From assembly GCA_047609825.1 (NCBI GenBank), contig JBLFXJ010000001.1:1-64000 (forward strand): a DNA stretch of 64,000 nt, read 5' to 3'. The notes beneath the pieces were generated by a model. The model made no database searches. It was not told where the DNA came from and saw only the letters and a program-made list of their open reading frames with translations. The DNA is from GCA-2862545 sp047609825 (GTDB taxonomy: Bacteria > Myxococcota_A > UBA796 > GCA-2862545). The position numbers and the translations under genes are program-made. Below are positions 52,173-60,758 of this stretch, piece by piece. The number at the start of each line of letters is the position of its first letter. The stretch's first letter is position 1.

Positions 52173-52715
52173 CTATTCGATCGCGTTGGCGGGCTCGGGT
52201 GTAGGTGCGTCGGGCTCGGGCTCGGGCTCGGGCTCCGTGGACCAGCTCGCTGTGAACGAGCCGGTGGCGGTGTGGCGCACGAACACCGCCTCGGCCGGGA
52301 CCGCGCTCACCACGCGCTGACGGGCGCCCTCCACCGTGGGTCGATCGATGATCTGCAGGCCGCTGTCCAGGGGCACGGTGCCGGCGCGCAACACCAGGCG
52401 CGGTTGCCCGTCGTTCACGGCCTCCAGGGCGAGCCCGTGCTGGGCCACCGTGCCCTGAGCCAGGGCGAACAGCTGCGGCACGGTCAGCTCGGGTCCGGGC
52501 GTGAGCCAGGTGACCTTCACGGCGGCCGCAATGGGCTCCACCTCGGTCGCCACCACCAACCGCAGCTCAGTCCAGTGGCCGACCGACTCCACCACGCCCC
52601 GGGCGTTCATGGCGAGGAACCCGACCGGGTAGGCCTTGCCGTCATCGGCGATCAGCGGCCGCGGCGCCAGCGACACAACCTGGCTGCAGCCGACGAGCAG
52701 AGCGAACAGGAGCAT
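52173..52715 (-). CDS. Lipoprotein with Pro-Glu tail
   Basis: A 180-residue lipoprotein starting MLLFALLVGC (Cys10). The mature protein reads SQVVSLAPRPLIADDGKAYPVGFLAMNARGVVESVGHW..., has mixed alpha/beta character and ends with a PEPEPEPDAPTPEP spacer. No family recognised. It lies 13 bases downstream of the DUF924 gene on the same strand and is probably co-transcribed. Confidence 0.68.
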   Translation of the reverse strand: MLLFALLVGCSQVVSLAPRPLIADDGKAYPVGFLAMNARGVVESVGHWTELRLVVATEVEPIAAAVKVTWLTPGPELTVPQLFALAQGTVAQHGLALEAVNDGQPRLVLRAGTVPLDSGLQIIDRPTVEGARQRVVSAVPAEAVFVRHTATGSFTASWSTEPEPEPEPDAPTPEPANAIE

Positions 52716-52728
52716 CCAGCCTCCAGGA

Positions 52729-53295
<567 letters not shown>

Positions 53296-53317
53296 GGAGG
53301 GTCCTCCGGCCTTCGGA

Positions 53318-53662
53318 CTAGCCCGTGCGGCCTGCGCGGTCCCTCTGTGCCGGGCGGTGCTCGTCGTATTCGTCCCGCAGCTCGTCGCGGATGGCGGCCT
53401 GGCGGCGCTGCACCTCGTACCAGGGCACCTTGCCCGGAGCCCGCGCGGAGCGTGGCGAGCACGGGCCGTTCATCACGCCGCGCAGCGAGCGGGGGCGCGC
53501 TCTCGGCGCCGAGCGGGACGACTCCCGGGCGCGGCGGAGCTCCTCCATCACCTGGGCTGCATGCAGCTGATCGCCAGGCGTGGCCCCAGAATCTGCGATC
53601 TGTGGTTCTTCGCCGAACCACCGTCGCCACCATCCCATTACGGCTGCGAGAACCGCGCGCAT
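53318..53662 (-). CDS. Small N-terminally anchored protein, unknown
   Basis: A 114-residue protein, MRAVLAAVMGWWRRWFGEEPQ: a short hydrophobic segment followed at once by basic and aromatic residues, which suits peripheral membrane attachment. The rest is charged and helical (LHAAQVMEELRRARESSRS, WYEVQRRQAAIRDELRDEYDEHRPAQRD). AGGAGG lies 5 bases before the ATG, which supports it as a real gene. It sits just upstream of the DUF924 gene on the same strand. Confidence 0.55.
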   Translation of the reverse strand: MRAVLAAVMGWWRRWFGEEPQIADSGATPGDQLHAAQVMEELRRARESSRSAPRARPRSLRGVMNGPCSPRSARAPGKVPWYEVQRRQAAIRDELRDEYDEHRPAQRDRAGRTG

Positions 53663-53705
53663 GGCTGCCTCCTAGTGTCAGCATACCCGACGAGGAGGCG
53701 ATGGA

Positions 53706-56183
53706 TCAGCGGAGCCAGATCTCCAGCCCATGTCCCCACTCGTCATCGTACCCAGACGGCAGCTCCGCACCCCCGTCGCACGCTGCGATTCCGGACTTTT
53801 CCGGACCCAGATCGTCGTCGAGGCGCATGTGGAGGGGACAGTCGGGTGTCACGTACATCCCCCCGATCGTCGTCGCGCCGTAGTCCGGACCTTCCTCGCG
53901 GTTTCCGGTCGTGATGGTGCCGTCGACACAGTCCGTGGTGAGCTCGGGGTCGGAGCACACCGGGGTGGGGCTGTCGTCATCGGCGAACCACCGGGCATAG
54001 GCGTCGAGGAAGGCCCCCTTGAACCACGTGGCCTCCACCCGGCCGCTGTCCTGCCCGATCACTCGGAAGCGCGCGACGGGCTCGGGGTGTTCGGAGAAAT
54101 AGTCGGCGAACCGCGGCATTCCGTGGGCGGAGGGCGCCTCGTTCATCAGCTCGCGGTCATCTACCAGGGGGCCGGGGTTGTTGCCGGCGCCGAACCATCC
54201 GGTGGGCTCGCTGACCCCGTCCACCTCGGCCCGGTGCACCCGCGCCACCAGGGTCCAGCCGCCGCCATCGGTGGTGAGATCGCAGGTGGCTTGGATGGGC
54301 GCAGGGCCCGGTTGGATCCAGTAGGTGCCGTCTCCGTCGCCCACGCCGTCTTCGAGGATCGACAGGCAGGACTCCGCCGGGCACGCCGAATCTTGCCCGT
54401 CGATGCATGGGATCTCCACGCCGTCATGGGCCTCGGGCCCGGTCGTGAACAGGTCGTCCACCGGAACGACCGTGCACACCCAGCTCTGGTTCGGGCGGGT
54501 GAACTCGGCGGGAACCGTGTCCTGCGGCCAGTCGGTGGTGGCGGCGTCGCCGAACACGCGGTCGTCCACGTCCCAGTTGAAGGTGTACACGATGCCGTCG
54601 CCGTCGGGATCGGTGGAGGGGTCGACCACGATGCACTGCAGGTCGTCATCCACCGTGGGCTCGGCGGGGACAACGACCACCCTCGGCGCCGTGGGACGGG
54701 CGTTGCCGATCACCACCTCGGCGGTGGCGGGAGGACCCTCGAGCGCGCCGTCAGACGGCACCACGCTCACGGCCACCCGCTGGCCGCGGCTGAACGCGTC
54801 GGCCGGCAGCACGTCGCCTTCTCCCGCGGGTGCGCCGTCCACCGTCCACGACACCGTGGCGGTGAGCAGGTCGCCCGCGTCGGGGTCGGTCACGGCCCAG
54901 GTCGCCACCATGTCGGTGAGGGTGGTGGGGGCGTCGGGGCCAAGGCTCACCGAGGCGGACGGGCCCGAGTTGCCGATGGTCACGCTGGCGGTGGCCGGCT
55001 CGCCCTCCTGCAGGCCGTCCCATGGGGTGACCGTGGCCGTCCACACCTCGCCGCGGGCGGTGTCGGAGGGGGCGAGCAGCTCACCCACGCTGATCACGTC
55101 CGGAGCGGACGCCTCGGCCCACCCGAAGATGTACGACACGGCGCCGCCATTCGGGTCGACGCTGGGCGTGACCACCGAGACCCGGAGGGTGTCGTCGGTG
55201 AGCGGATCGGCGGGGGAGATCCGGATCTCTGGCTGGGTGGGGGCGCCGTCGAGCTGGACCTCCAGCGTCGCCTCGGCCGACCGACCGGCGGGGTCGGTGA
55301 CCACCGCGGTGACCACATGGTCGCCCAGGCTCATGCCGAGCACCTCGGCGCGGGCATGCCCGGTGCCGTCGCCCGAGACCTCCGCGAGCAGGCCGTCGAT
55401 GTCGGAGGACCACACCACGTCGAGGTCTACCGGCGGATCGTCGGGGTCGGTCAGCTCGGCGTCGAACACGATGGGCAGCCCGAACACCTGACGGCTGCCG
55501 TCGCGCGGGAAGGTGATGGTGATGCCCGGCCCATCATCCACGGCGACGACGGTGACATCGACGCCGGCGTTGCCGGTCTGGCCGAGGGGGTCTTCGACCC
55601 AGAGCACCAGGGTCTGTGGGCCGGGCGTGAGCGTGACGGTGCTCGACACTGCGCCCGCAGCATCCGGCGCGGTGGGAGAGGTGAGCGCGCCGTCGAGGCT
55701 GGACTCCCACCACACGACGAGCTGGCCCGCGGCGTCGTCGGCATCGGCCACGGTGCCGGAGAGCGTGACGACGGACTCCACGAACGGTCCGATGGCGTCG
55801 AGCGCCGCCGTTGGCGCCGCGGAGGCCTCGATGGACAACGCCGCGGACGCCTCGCCGGTCTCGCCGTCTTCGTCTTCCACCTCGAGGCGGATCTCGGCCT
55901 GCCCGGGCGCGAGATCGAGGATCTGGCAGGTGGTGAGGCCGTCTTCGTCGGGCACCACGCCCTCGCAGGCGGTCTCGCCGCGGAACAGCCACCGGGTGAC
56001 GAGCGCGTGCGGCTTGGTGTCGGCGTCGGTCACGGTGCCGCGCAGCTCCAGCGCGAGCGCCTCGGGGTGCGACCCGCCGTCGACCGGCGAGGTGATCGCA
56101 GCGACCGGCGCCTTGGCATCGAAGGAGATGCCGGTCTCGCGACCACAGGCGAACACCAGCACGAGGGGCAGCACGCGCGTCAC
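53706..56183 (-). CDS. Large lipoprotein with Ig/PKD-like repeats and C-terminal fibrinogen-like domain
   Basis: An 825-residue protein from GTG 56183 (GGAGG upstream): MTRVLPLVLVFAC (Cys13), then about six Ig/PKD-like beta-sandwich repeats. Recurring units are VTLSGTVADADDAAGQLVVWWESSLDG, VVVDPSTDPDGDGIVYTFNWDVDD and ATWAVTDPDAGDLLTATVSW. Residues about 590-825 resemble the fibrinogen C-terminal/FReD fold (CLSILEDGVGDGDGTYWIQPG, TCDLTTDGGGWTLVARV), with a metal-rich end (DDEWGHGLEIWLR). Such domains bind acetylated or surface sugars. Probably a cell-surface recognition protein. The long plus-strand frame opposite it is a shadow. Confidence 0.82.
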   Translation of the reverse strand: MTRVLPLVLVFACGRETGISFDAKAPVAAITSPVDGGSHPEALALELRGTVTDADTKPHALVTRWLFRGETACEGVVPDEDGLTTCQILDLAPGQAEIRLEVEDEDGETGEASAALSIEASAAPTAALDAIGPFVESVVTLSGTVADADDAAGQLVVWWESSLDGALTSPTAPDAAGAVSSTVTLTPGPQTLVLWVEDPLGQTGNAGVDVTVVAVDDGPGITITFPRDGSRQVFGLPIVFDAELTDPDDPPVDLDVVWSSDIDGLLAEVSGDGTGHARAEVLGMSLGDHVVTAVVTDPAGRSAEATLEVQLDGAPTQPEIRISPADPLTDDTLRVSVVTPSVDPNGGAVSYIFGWAEASAPDVISVGELLAPSDTARGEVWTATVTPWDGLQEGEPATASVTIGNSGPSASVSLGPDAPTTLTDMVATWAVTDPDAGDLLTATVSWTVDGAPAGEGDVLPADAFSRGQRVAVSVVPSDGALEGPPATAEVVIGNARPTAPRVVVVPAEPTVDDDLQCIVVDPSTDPDGDGIVYTFNWDVDDRVFGDAATTDWPQDTVPAEFTRPNQSWVCTVVPVDDLFTTGPEAHDGVEIPCIDGQDSACPAESCLSILEDGVGDGDGTYWIQPGPAPIQATCDLTTDGGGWTLVARVHRAEVDGVSEPTGWFGAGNNPGPLVDDRELMNEAPSAHGMPRFADYFSEHPEPVARFRVIGQDSGRVEATWFKGAFLDAYARWFADDDSPTPVCSDPELTTDCVDGTITTGNREEGPDYGATTIGGMYVTPDCPLHMRLDDDLGPEKSGIAACDGGAELPSGYDDEWGHGLEIWLR

Positions 56184-56381
56184 GAAGCCTCCGGTCGAGG
56201 CACATCCTACCCCGCCTCGGTTCTCGGGGGTGGGCGGTCCCCGTGGCGCGCTCGACGATCGCGGCGCGCCGTGTTTGCGAATCCGCGCCCATGGCGGTCC
56301 CAGGGGCACTGTGCCAGGGTGTGGCCGGGGACGTTCGGGGATCTGGTAAGTACCTCTGGCGAAGAGCGAGAGGTCACCCCC

Positions 56382-56579
56382 ATGTTTGTGCGCTGCAGCC
56401 GATGTCGACAGAGCCTCCCGGTCGCCCAGTCCGGGCTGGGCACTCTGGTGGAATGTCCGGGTTGTGGGCACACGATGGTGGCCTCGCCGGTCCACGCGCC
56501 GCACCGTACCCACACCGCTCAGGTCGGTCTGTGGTGGTTCCAGGGCGATCCTCACCTCGACCGACCTGACCCGACCTGA
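56382..56579 (+). CDS. Small zinc-ribbon protein
   Basis: A 65-residue protein starting MFVRCSRCRQSLPVAQSGLG, followed by TLVECPGCGHTMVASP. The CxxC...CxxC pair spaced 19 residues apart is a treble-clef/zinc-ribbon resembling the MJ0042 or FmdB type. AGAGG lies upstream. It is too short for usual ORF cutoffs but has a sensible start and motif. It may regulate or accompany the following small gene. Confidence 0.6.
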   Translation: MFVRCSRCRQSLPVAQSGLGTLVECPGCGHTMVASPVHAPHRTHTAQVGLWWFQGDPHLDRPDPT

Positions 56580-56587
56580 TCGCCGCG

Positions 56588-56911
56588 GTGCGGGCGGCGA
56601 GCGACGCGTGGCGGCTGCGCCTCGTGCCGGGCAACGGCCGACGGATGACCGCGAGGGAGGGGGTCCGGCTCGTGGTGTTCGGTCGCACCCATGTGGAGGC
56701 GCGGGACCCACTTCTGTGGAAGCTGGCGGCCCAAGGACGCACGGATGCCGTCCTGCTCTCCGCCGACCCCGCCGACGCCGCGCTGGTCGAGCCGCAGTTC
56801 ACGGTGTCCCAGCACCATCGCCCACCGATCGGTGCCTCTCGGCTGGTGGCGAGCCTGCGGCGCCTGATCAGTGGCGGTGGGCAGCCGCCGATGCGGTTCG
56901 CGATCACCTGA
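56588..56911 (+). CDS. Hypothetical protein
   Basis: A 107-residue frame starting GTG 56588 (MRAASDAWRLRLVPGNGRRM), with plausible alpha/beta composition (VRLVVFGRTHVEARDPLLWKLAAQGRTDAVLLSADPADAALVEPQF). There is no clear ribosome site; an inner ATG at 56645 is an alternative start. It lies 8 bases after the zinc-ribbon stop and could be co-translated. Function not recognised, and reality uncertain. Confidence 0.4.
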   Translation: MRAASDAWRLRLVPGNGRRMTAREGVRLVVFGRTHVEARDPLLWKLAAQGRTDAVLLSADPADAALVEPQFTVSQHHRPPIGASRLVASLRRLISGGGQPPMRFAIT

Positions 56912-56974
56912 CGGGTCGCTGAGCGGGCCCGTGGTGAGCGGGGCGACGAGGTACAGGCTGCGTCAGGAGGCCCC

Positions 56975-57373
56975 ATGTTGCTGCTCACGCTCGGGTTCGC
57001 GCTCGCTGCAGACCCGGTCACACTGCAGGTCACGGTAGACGGGCTGCGCAACGACGATGGGCTGATCCGGGTGGCGGTGCACAGCTCGGCCGACACCTTC
57101 CCCGGCGGCGTGCCGGCATTCACGGCGTCTGTAGAGCCTCATTCCCGGTCGGCGGTCGCGTCCATCACGCTGCCTCCGGGCGCGTATGCGGTGAGCGTGC
57201 TGCACGACGAAGACGAGGACAGTGAGCTCGACACTGGCCTGTTCGGCATCCCCAAGGAGGGGGTGGGCGCGTCCACCGACGTGCGACGCATGGGCCCCCC
57301 GCGGTTCAGGGACAGCGTGTTCGAGCTGACGGAGTCCACGTCCCTCGCGATCGGTCTCACCTACCTGCTCTAG
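56975..57373 (+). CDS. DUF2141 family exported protein
   Basis: A 132-residue protein, MLLLTLGFALAADPVTLQVTVDGLRNDDG, with a short signal peptide and AGGAGG before the ATG. The DUF2141 signature is clear: LIRVAVHSSADTFPGG, ITLPPGAYAVSVLHDEDEDSELDTGLFGIPKEGVGAS and PPRFRDSVFEL. The family is a small periplasmic beta-sandwich of unknown function. Confidence 0.88.
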   Translation: MLLLTLGFALAADPVTLQVTVDGLRNDDGLIRVAVHSSADTFPGGVPAFTASVEPHSRSAVASITLPPGAYAVSVLHDEDEDSELDTGLFGIPKEGVGASTDVRRMGPPRFRDSVFELTESTSLAIGLTYLL

Positions 57374-57433
57374 CGATAGAGGTCGCCGCCTCCCGGAGCC
57401 ACCGGATACGGTCGCGGTGTCCCCGGAGGCGTT

Positions 57434-59029
57434 GTGGCTCGCTGGCTCCCGTTGCTCCTTCTGGCGTGTGGAACTCCAGACGAGCCCAAGGTCGACCGGT
57501 ACGTGCCCGTGGAGGCCGGCCCCGAGCCCGCCGTGGCGCCGCCCCCCCCGGTGCTCCGTCGCCTCACGAACACCCAGTACAGCAACAGCGTCGTGGACCT
57601 GCTCGGCGACGGGTTGGTGCTGCCCACCCGGCTCGAGCCCGACACCGAGCTCGAGGGGCTGCTCTCCATCGGCGCCAGCACCGCCTCGCTGTCGCCCCTC
57701 GGCGTGGAGCAGTACGAAGATGCGGCCTATGCCCTGGCCGAACAGGCGCTGTCGCCCGAGCGTCGCGACCGGATCGTGCCGTGCGAGCCCACCGGCAGCT
57801 CCGATGCCGCCTGCGCCGAGCAGGTGTTGGCCCCGCTCGCCCGGCAGGCCTGGCGACGCCCCGTGTCGGCCGCTGAGCTCGGCGCACTGGTCGATGTAGC
57901 GGGCACCTCCGGCGACACCCTGGGCGACTTCCACGCCGGCCTGGAGCTGGCCCTCGCCGCCATCCTCCAGAGCCCGCACTTCCTGTACCGGATCGAGCTC
58001 GGCGCGGGCGGCCGCCTGTCCGACCACGAGCTCGCCACCCGCCTCGCCTACTTCCTGTGGAACACCAGCCCCGATGCCGCGCTCCTCGACGCCGCCGATG
58101 CCGGTGAGCTGTCCACGCCGGAGGGCCGGGTGGCCCAGGTGGACCGCCTGCTCGCGGACTCGCGCGCCCGGCAGGGATTCCGCAACTTCATCGACGAGCT
58201 CCTCCACCTCGAGCGCCTCGAGGGCCTGACCAAGGACCCCGACGTGTTCCCCGCCATGCGGGCCGAGATCGGGCCGTCGGCGCGGGAGGAGGCCCAGCGC
58301 ACGGTCGAGGCCCTGGTGTTCGACCGCGACGAGGACTTCCGCACCTGGATGACCACGCGCGACACCTTCGTCGACCCCAACCTGGCCATGCTGTACGCGG
58401 TGCCCGCGCCGGAGCGGGAGGGCTTCGGTCCCACGACCCTGCCCGCCGATGGCGACCGCCGCGGCCTGCTCGGCCAGATCGCCATCCTGGCGCTGCACGC
58501 CCACCCGGTGAGCACCAGCGCCACCCTCCGGGGCAAGTTCGTGCGGGAGACCCTGCTCTGTCAGTTCATCCCGCCCCCGCCGGCCGACGTGGACACCTCG
58601 ATCCCCGAGGCCTCGGCCGATGCTCCCACCCGCCGCGAGCGGGTGGAGCGTCACCTGCAGGATCCCGCCTGTGCGGGATGCCACCAGCTCACCGACCCCA
58701 TCGGCCTGGGGCTGGAGCACTTCGACGGGCTTGGGCTGTACCGCACTCATGAGAACGGCGCGGTCATCGATGCGAGCGGCGAGGTGGACGGCTCGGGCTA
58801 CGCCGACGCGTGGGAGCTGGCCGGCGTGCTGCGGGACCATCCGTCATTCCCGGCGTGCATGGCGGAGATGTTGTACGCCTATGGGGTGGGGCATCGCCCT
58901 GAGGCCGGGGAGCAGGAGCTCGCCGGGTGGCTGGATCTGAAGTTCGGGGAGGTGGGGTGGTCGATGCGCACCCTGCTCCGCGAGGTGGCGCTGAGCGAGG
59001 CGTTCGGCGCCGTGTCGGAGGTGGACTGA
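57434..59029 (+). CDS. DUF1592-family lipoprotein with CxxCH motif (second copy)
   Basis: A 531-residue protein from GTG 57434 (GGAGG upstream): MARWLPLLLLAC (Cys12), Pro/Glu linker. The domain order matches the first copy: LRRLTNTQYSNSVVDLLGDG, AWRRPVSAAELGALVDVA, LATRLAYFLWNTSPDAAL, LALHAHPVSTSATLRGKFVRE, DPACAGCHQLTDPIGLGLEHFDGLG (haem-type CxxCH) and MLYAYGVGHRPEAGEQEL. It is clearly a paralogue of the gene at 5720. It likely acts in the periplasm with its DUF1552 partner; the substrate is unknown. Its stop overlaps the next start by one base. Confidence 0.88.
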   Translation: MARWLPLLLLACGTPDEPKVDRYVPVEAGPEPAVAPPPPVLRRLTNTQYSNSVVDLLGDGLVLPTRLEPDTELEGLLSIGASTASLSPLGVEQYEDAAYALAEQALSPERRDRIVPCEPTGSSDAACAEQVLAPLARQAWRRPVSAAELGALVDVAGTSGDTLGDFHAGLELALAAILQSPHFLYRIELGAGGRLSDHELATRLAYFLWNTSPDAALLDAADAGELSTPEGRVAQVDRLLADSRARQGFRNFIDELLHLERLEGLTKDPDVFPAMRAEIGPSAREEAQRTVEALVFDRDEDFRTWMTTRDTFVDPNLAMLYAVPAPEREGFGPTTLPADGDRRGLLGQIAILALHAHPVSTSATLRGKFVRETLLCQFIPPPPADVDTSIPEASADAPTRRERVERHLQDPACAGCHQLTDPIGLGLEHFDGLGLYRTHENGAVIDASGEVDGSGYADAWELAGVLRDHPSFPACMAEMLYAYGVGHRPEAGEQELAGWLDLKFGEVGWSMRTLLREVALSEAFGAVSEVD

Positions 59030-60372
59030 TGGGCTGGGTCCGACACCAAGGGCGTCTCGTGCTCGATCGCCGCACGCTGCTGCGCGGCCTGCTCGGCGGC
59101 GCCGCGGTCAGCCTCGCGCTGCCCCCGCTCGAAGCGATGTTCGACAGCACAGGCACCGCCTACGCCCTCGAGGGCGTGCTGCCCAAGCGGTTCGGCGTGT
59201 GGTTCTGGGGCAACGGCAACCGCCCGGAGCACTGGACCCCCGCAGCGGATGGGCTGGGCGATGACTGGCAGTTGTCCAGCGCGCTGGCCCCGCTGGCCGC
59301 GGTCAAGCCCTGGCTCTCGGTGGTCAGCGGCACCGACATCAAGCTGCCGAATGACTCACCGCATGGCTCGGGCGCGGCCGGGGTGCTCTCCGGCGGTGGC
59401 CTGACCGATGTGCTGGACGATTCCAGCATGGTACTGCCGACGATCGACCAGGTGATGGCGAGCCACATCGGCGGCGAGACCTTGTATCGATCGGTGGAGA
59501 CCGGCTGTGCGGGCGCCCAGGGTAAGAGCTTCAACGGTCCGAACAGCCGCAACCCGCCGGAGAGCTCGGCCGTGGCGCTGTATGACCGCTTGTTCGGCCC
59601 CACCTTCCGCGAGCCCGGTGACAGCACGGTCGACCCCAAGCTGGGCCTGCGGCGCAGCGTGCTCGACGGCGTTCTCGGTGAGCTGTCCACGCTCCAGGGC
59701 GAGGTGGGCAGCGTGGACCGGGTGCGGCTCGAGCAGCACCTGGACGGCCTGCGCGACCTCGAGTCCCGCCTCGCCCGGCTCGAGGAAGACCCGCCGGATC
59801 TCGAGGCCTGCTCCCGCCCTGCCATGCCGGTGGACCTGTCCGACATCGATGGCCGCCCGCAGCTGCGCGAGCAGAACCAGATCATGGCCGAGCTGATGGC
59901 GATGGCGCTGGCCTGTGACCAGACCCGGGTGTTCAGCCACTGGTTCTGCGATCCGGTGAACGACCTGCTGTTCCCCGACGCCCCGGCCGGCCACCACGAT
60001 CTGACCCACAACGAGGGCGGGGATCAGCCCCAGGTGCATGCGAACACGGTGTTCTGCATGGAGGCGTTCGCGGACTACGTCGCGGCGCTGGCGGCGATCC
60101 CCGAGGGATCGGGGTCGTTGCTGGACAACTGCGCGGTCTACGCCTGTTCGGAGGTGAGCCTGGGCCAGACCCACAGCATCGCGAACATGCCGGTGTTGAT
60201 CGCCGGCTCTGCCTGTGGGCGACTGAAGACGGACCACCACTACCGGTCGCTTGGCGGCGAGAGCACGAGCAAGGTTCTGCTTGCCCTGCTGCAGGCGATG
60301 GACGTACCACTGTCGGAGATCGGGTCCGAGGAGGGTCTTGTGAGCTCCCCGTTGTCTGCGTTGTTCGCATGA
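59029..60372 (+). CDS. DUF1552 family exported protein, Tat signal (second copy)
   Basis: A 447-residue protein from ATG 59029, inside TGATG of the upstream stop. The Tat signal is LDRRTLLRGLLGGAAVSLALPPLEAM. DUF1552 marks: VWFWGNGNRPEHWTPA, VVSGTDIKLPNDSPHGSGAAGVLSGG, SVETGCAGAQGKSFNGP, RLEQHLDGLRDLESRLARLEEDP and SCAVYACSEVSLGQTHSIANMPVLIAGSACG. It is a paralogue of the gene at 4350, but the operon order is reversed here (DUF1592 first). Function unknown. Confidence 0.87.
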   Translation: MGWVRHQGRLVLDRRTLLRGLLGGAAVSLALPPLEAMFDSTGTAYALEGVLPKRFGVWFWGNGNRPEHWTPAADGLGDDWQLSSALAPLAAVKPWLSVVSGTDIKLPNDSPHGSGAAGVLSGGGLTDVLDDSSMVLPTIDQVMASHIGGETLYRSVETGCAGAQGKSFNGPNSRNPPESSAVALYDRLFGPTFREPGDSTVDPKLGLRRSVLDGVLGELSTLQGEVGSVDRVRLEQHLDGLRDLESRLARLEEDPPDLEACSRPAMPVDLSDIDGRPQLREQNQIMAELMAMALACDQTRVFSHWFCDPVNDLLFPDAPAGHHDLTHNEGGDQPQVHANTVFCMEAFADYVAALAAIPEGSGSLLDNCAVYACSEVSLGQTHSIANMPVLIAGSACGRLKTDHHYRSLGGESTSKVLLALLQAMDVPLSEIGSEEGLVSSPLSALFA

Positions 60373-60758
60373 GTGAAGTCCGGTCGCTCCAGATCCTGTG
60401 GATCGCGTTCGCAGTCACCCCGTTGTTGTTCGCATTGATCGCCTTCGGAGGGGTCTTGCCCGCCCCGCCTGCGGGAGACCCGATGATGGCTGCCACCCTC
60501 GGGGTGCTCGCCACGCTGGTCGGCGCCTTCGGGCTGGTGGGCGCGCCGCTGGTGCTGAAGAACATGGCCGCTCAGCCGGCCTACCTGGTGCGCTTCTCGT
60601 GTGCAGAGGCCATCGGCGTGTTTGGGCTGGTCGCGCACGTCTCAGGCGCCTCGGCACCGGTGGTCATCGCCTTCCTCGGCATCTCGTTCGGGTTCACCGT
60701 GATCATGCGCCCGACGGAAGAGGCGTACACGCGGTGGGAGCTCCGCCGGATGATGTGA
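60369..60758 (+). CDS. Small four-span membrane protein
   Basis: A 129-residue protein starting in the ATGA overlap (ATG 60369): MSEVRSLQILWIAFAVTPLLFALIAFGG. Four hydrophobic segments (LQILWIAFAVTPLLFALIAFG; MMAATLGVLATLVGAFGLVGAPL; YLVRFSCAEAIGVFGLVAHV; PVVIAFLGISFGFTVIMR) and a basic end. The paired hairpin spans with AEAIGVFGLV recall rotor-ring or V-type c-subunit-like proteins, but the key acidic site is not certain. Last gene of the DUF1592-DUF1552 operon. Confidence 0.65.
   Translation: MSEVRSLQILWIAFAVTPLLFALIAFGGVLPAPPAGDPMMAATLGVLATLVGAFGLVGAPLVLKNMAAQPAYLVRFSCAEAIGVFGLVAHVSGASAPVVIAFLGISFGFTVIMRPTEEAYTRWELRRMM

Noticed and set aside
53730..56579. 949-codon plus-strand open frame
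   Set aside because: Composition is His/Arg/Gly-rich and featureless; it is the shadow of the fibrinogen-like lipoprotein. Only its last 65 codons (56382-56579) look like a real gene.
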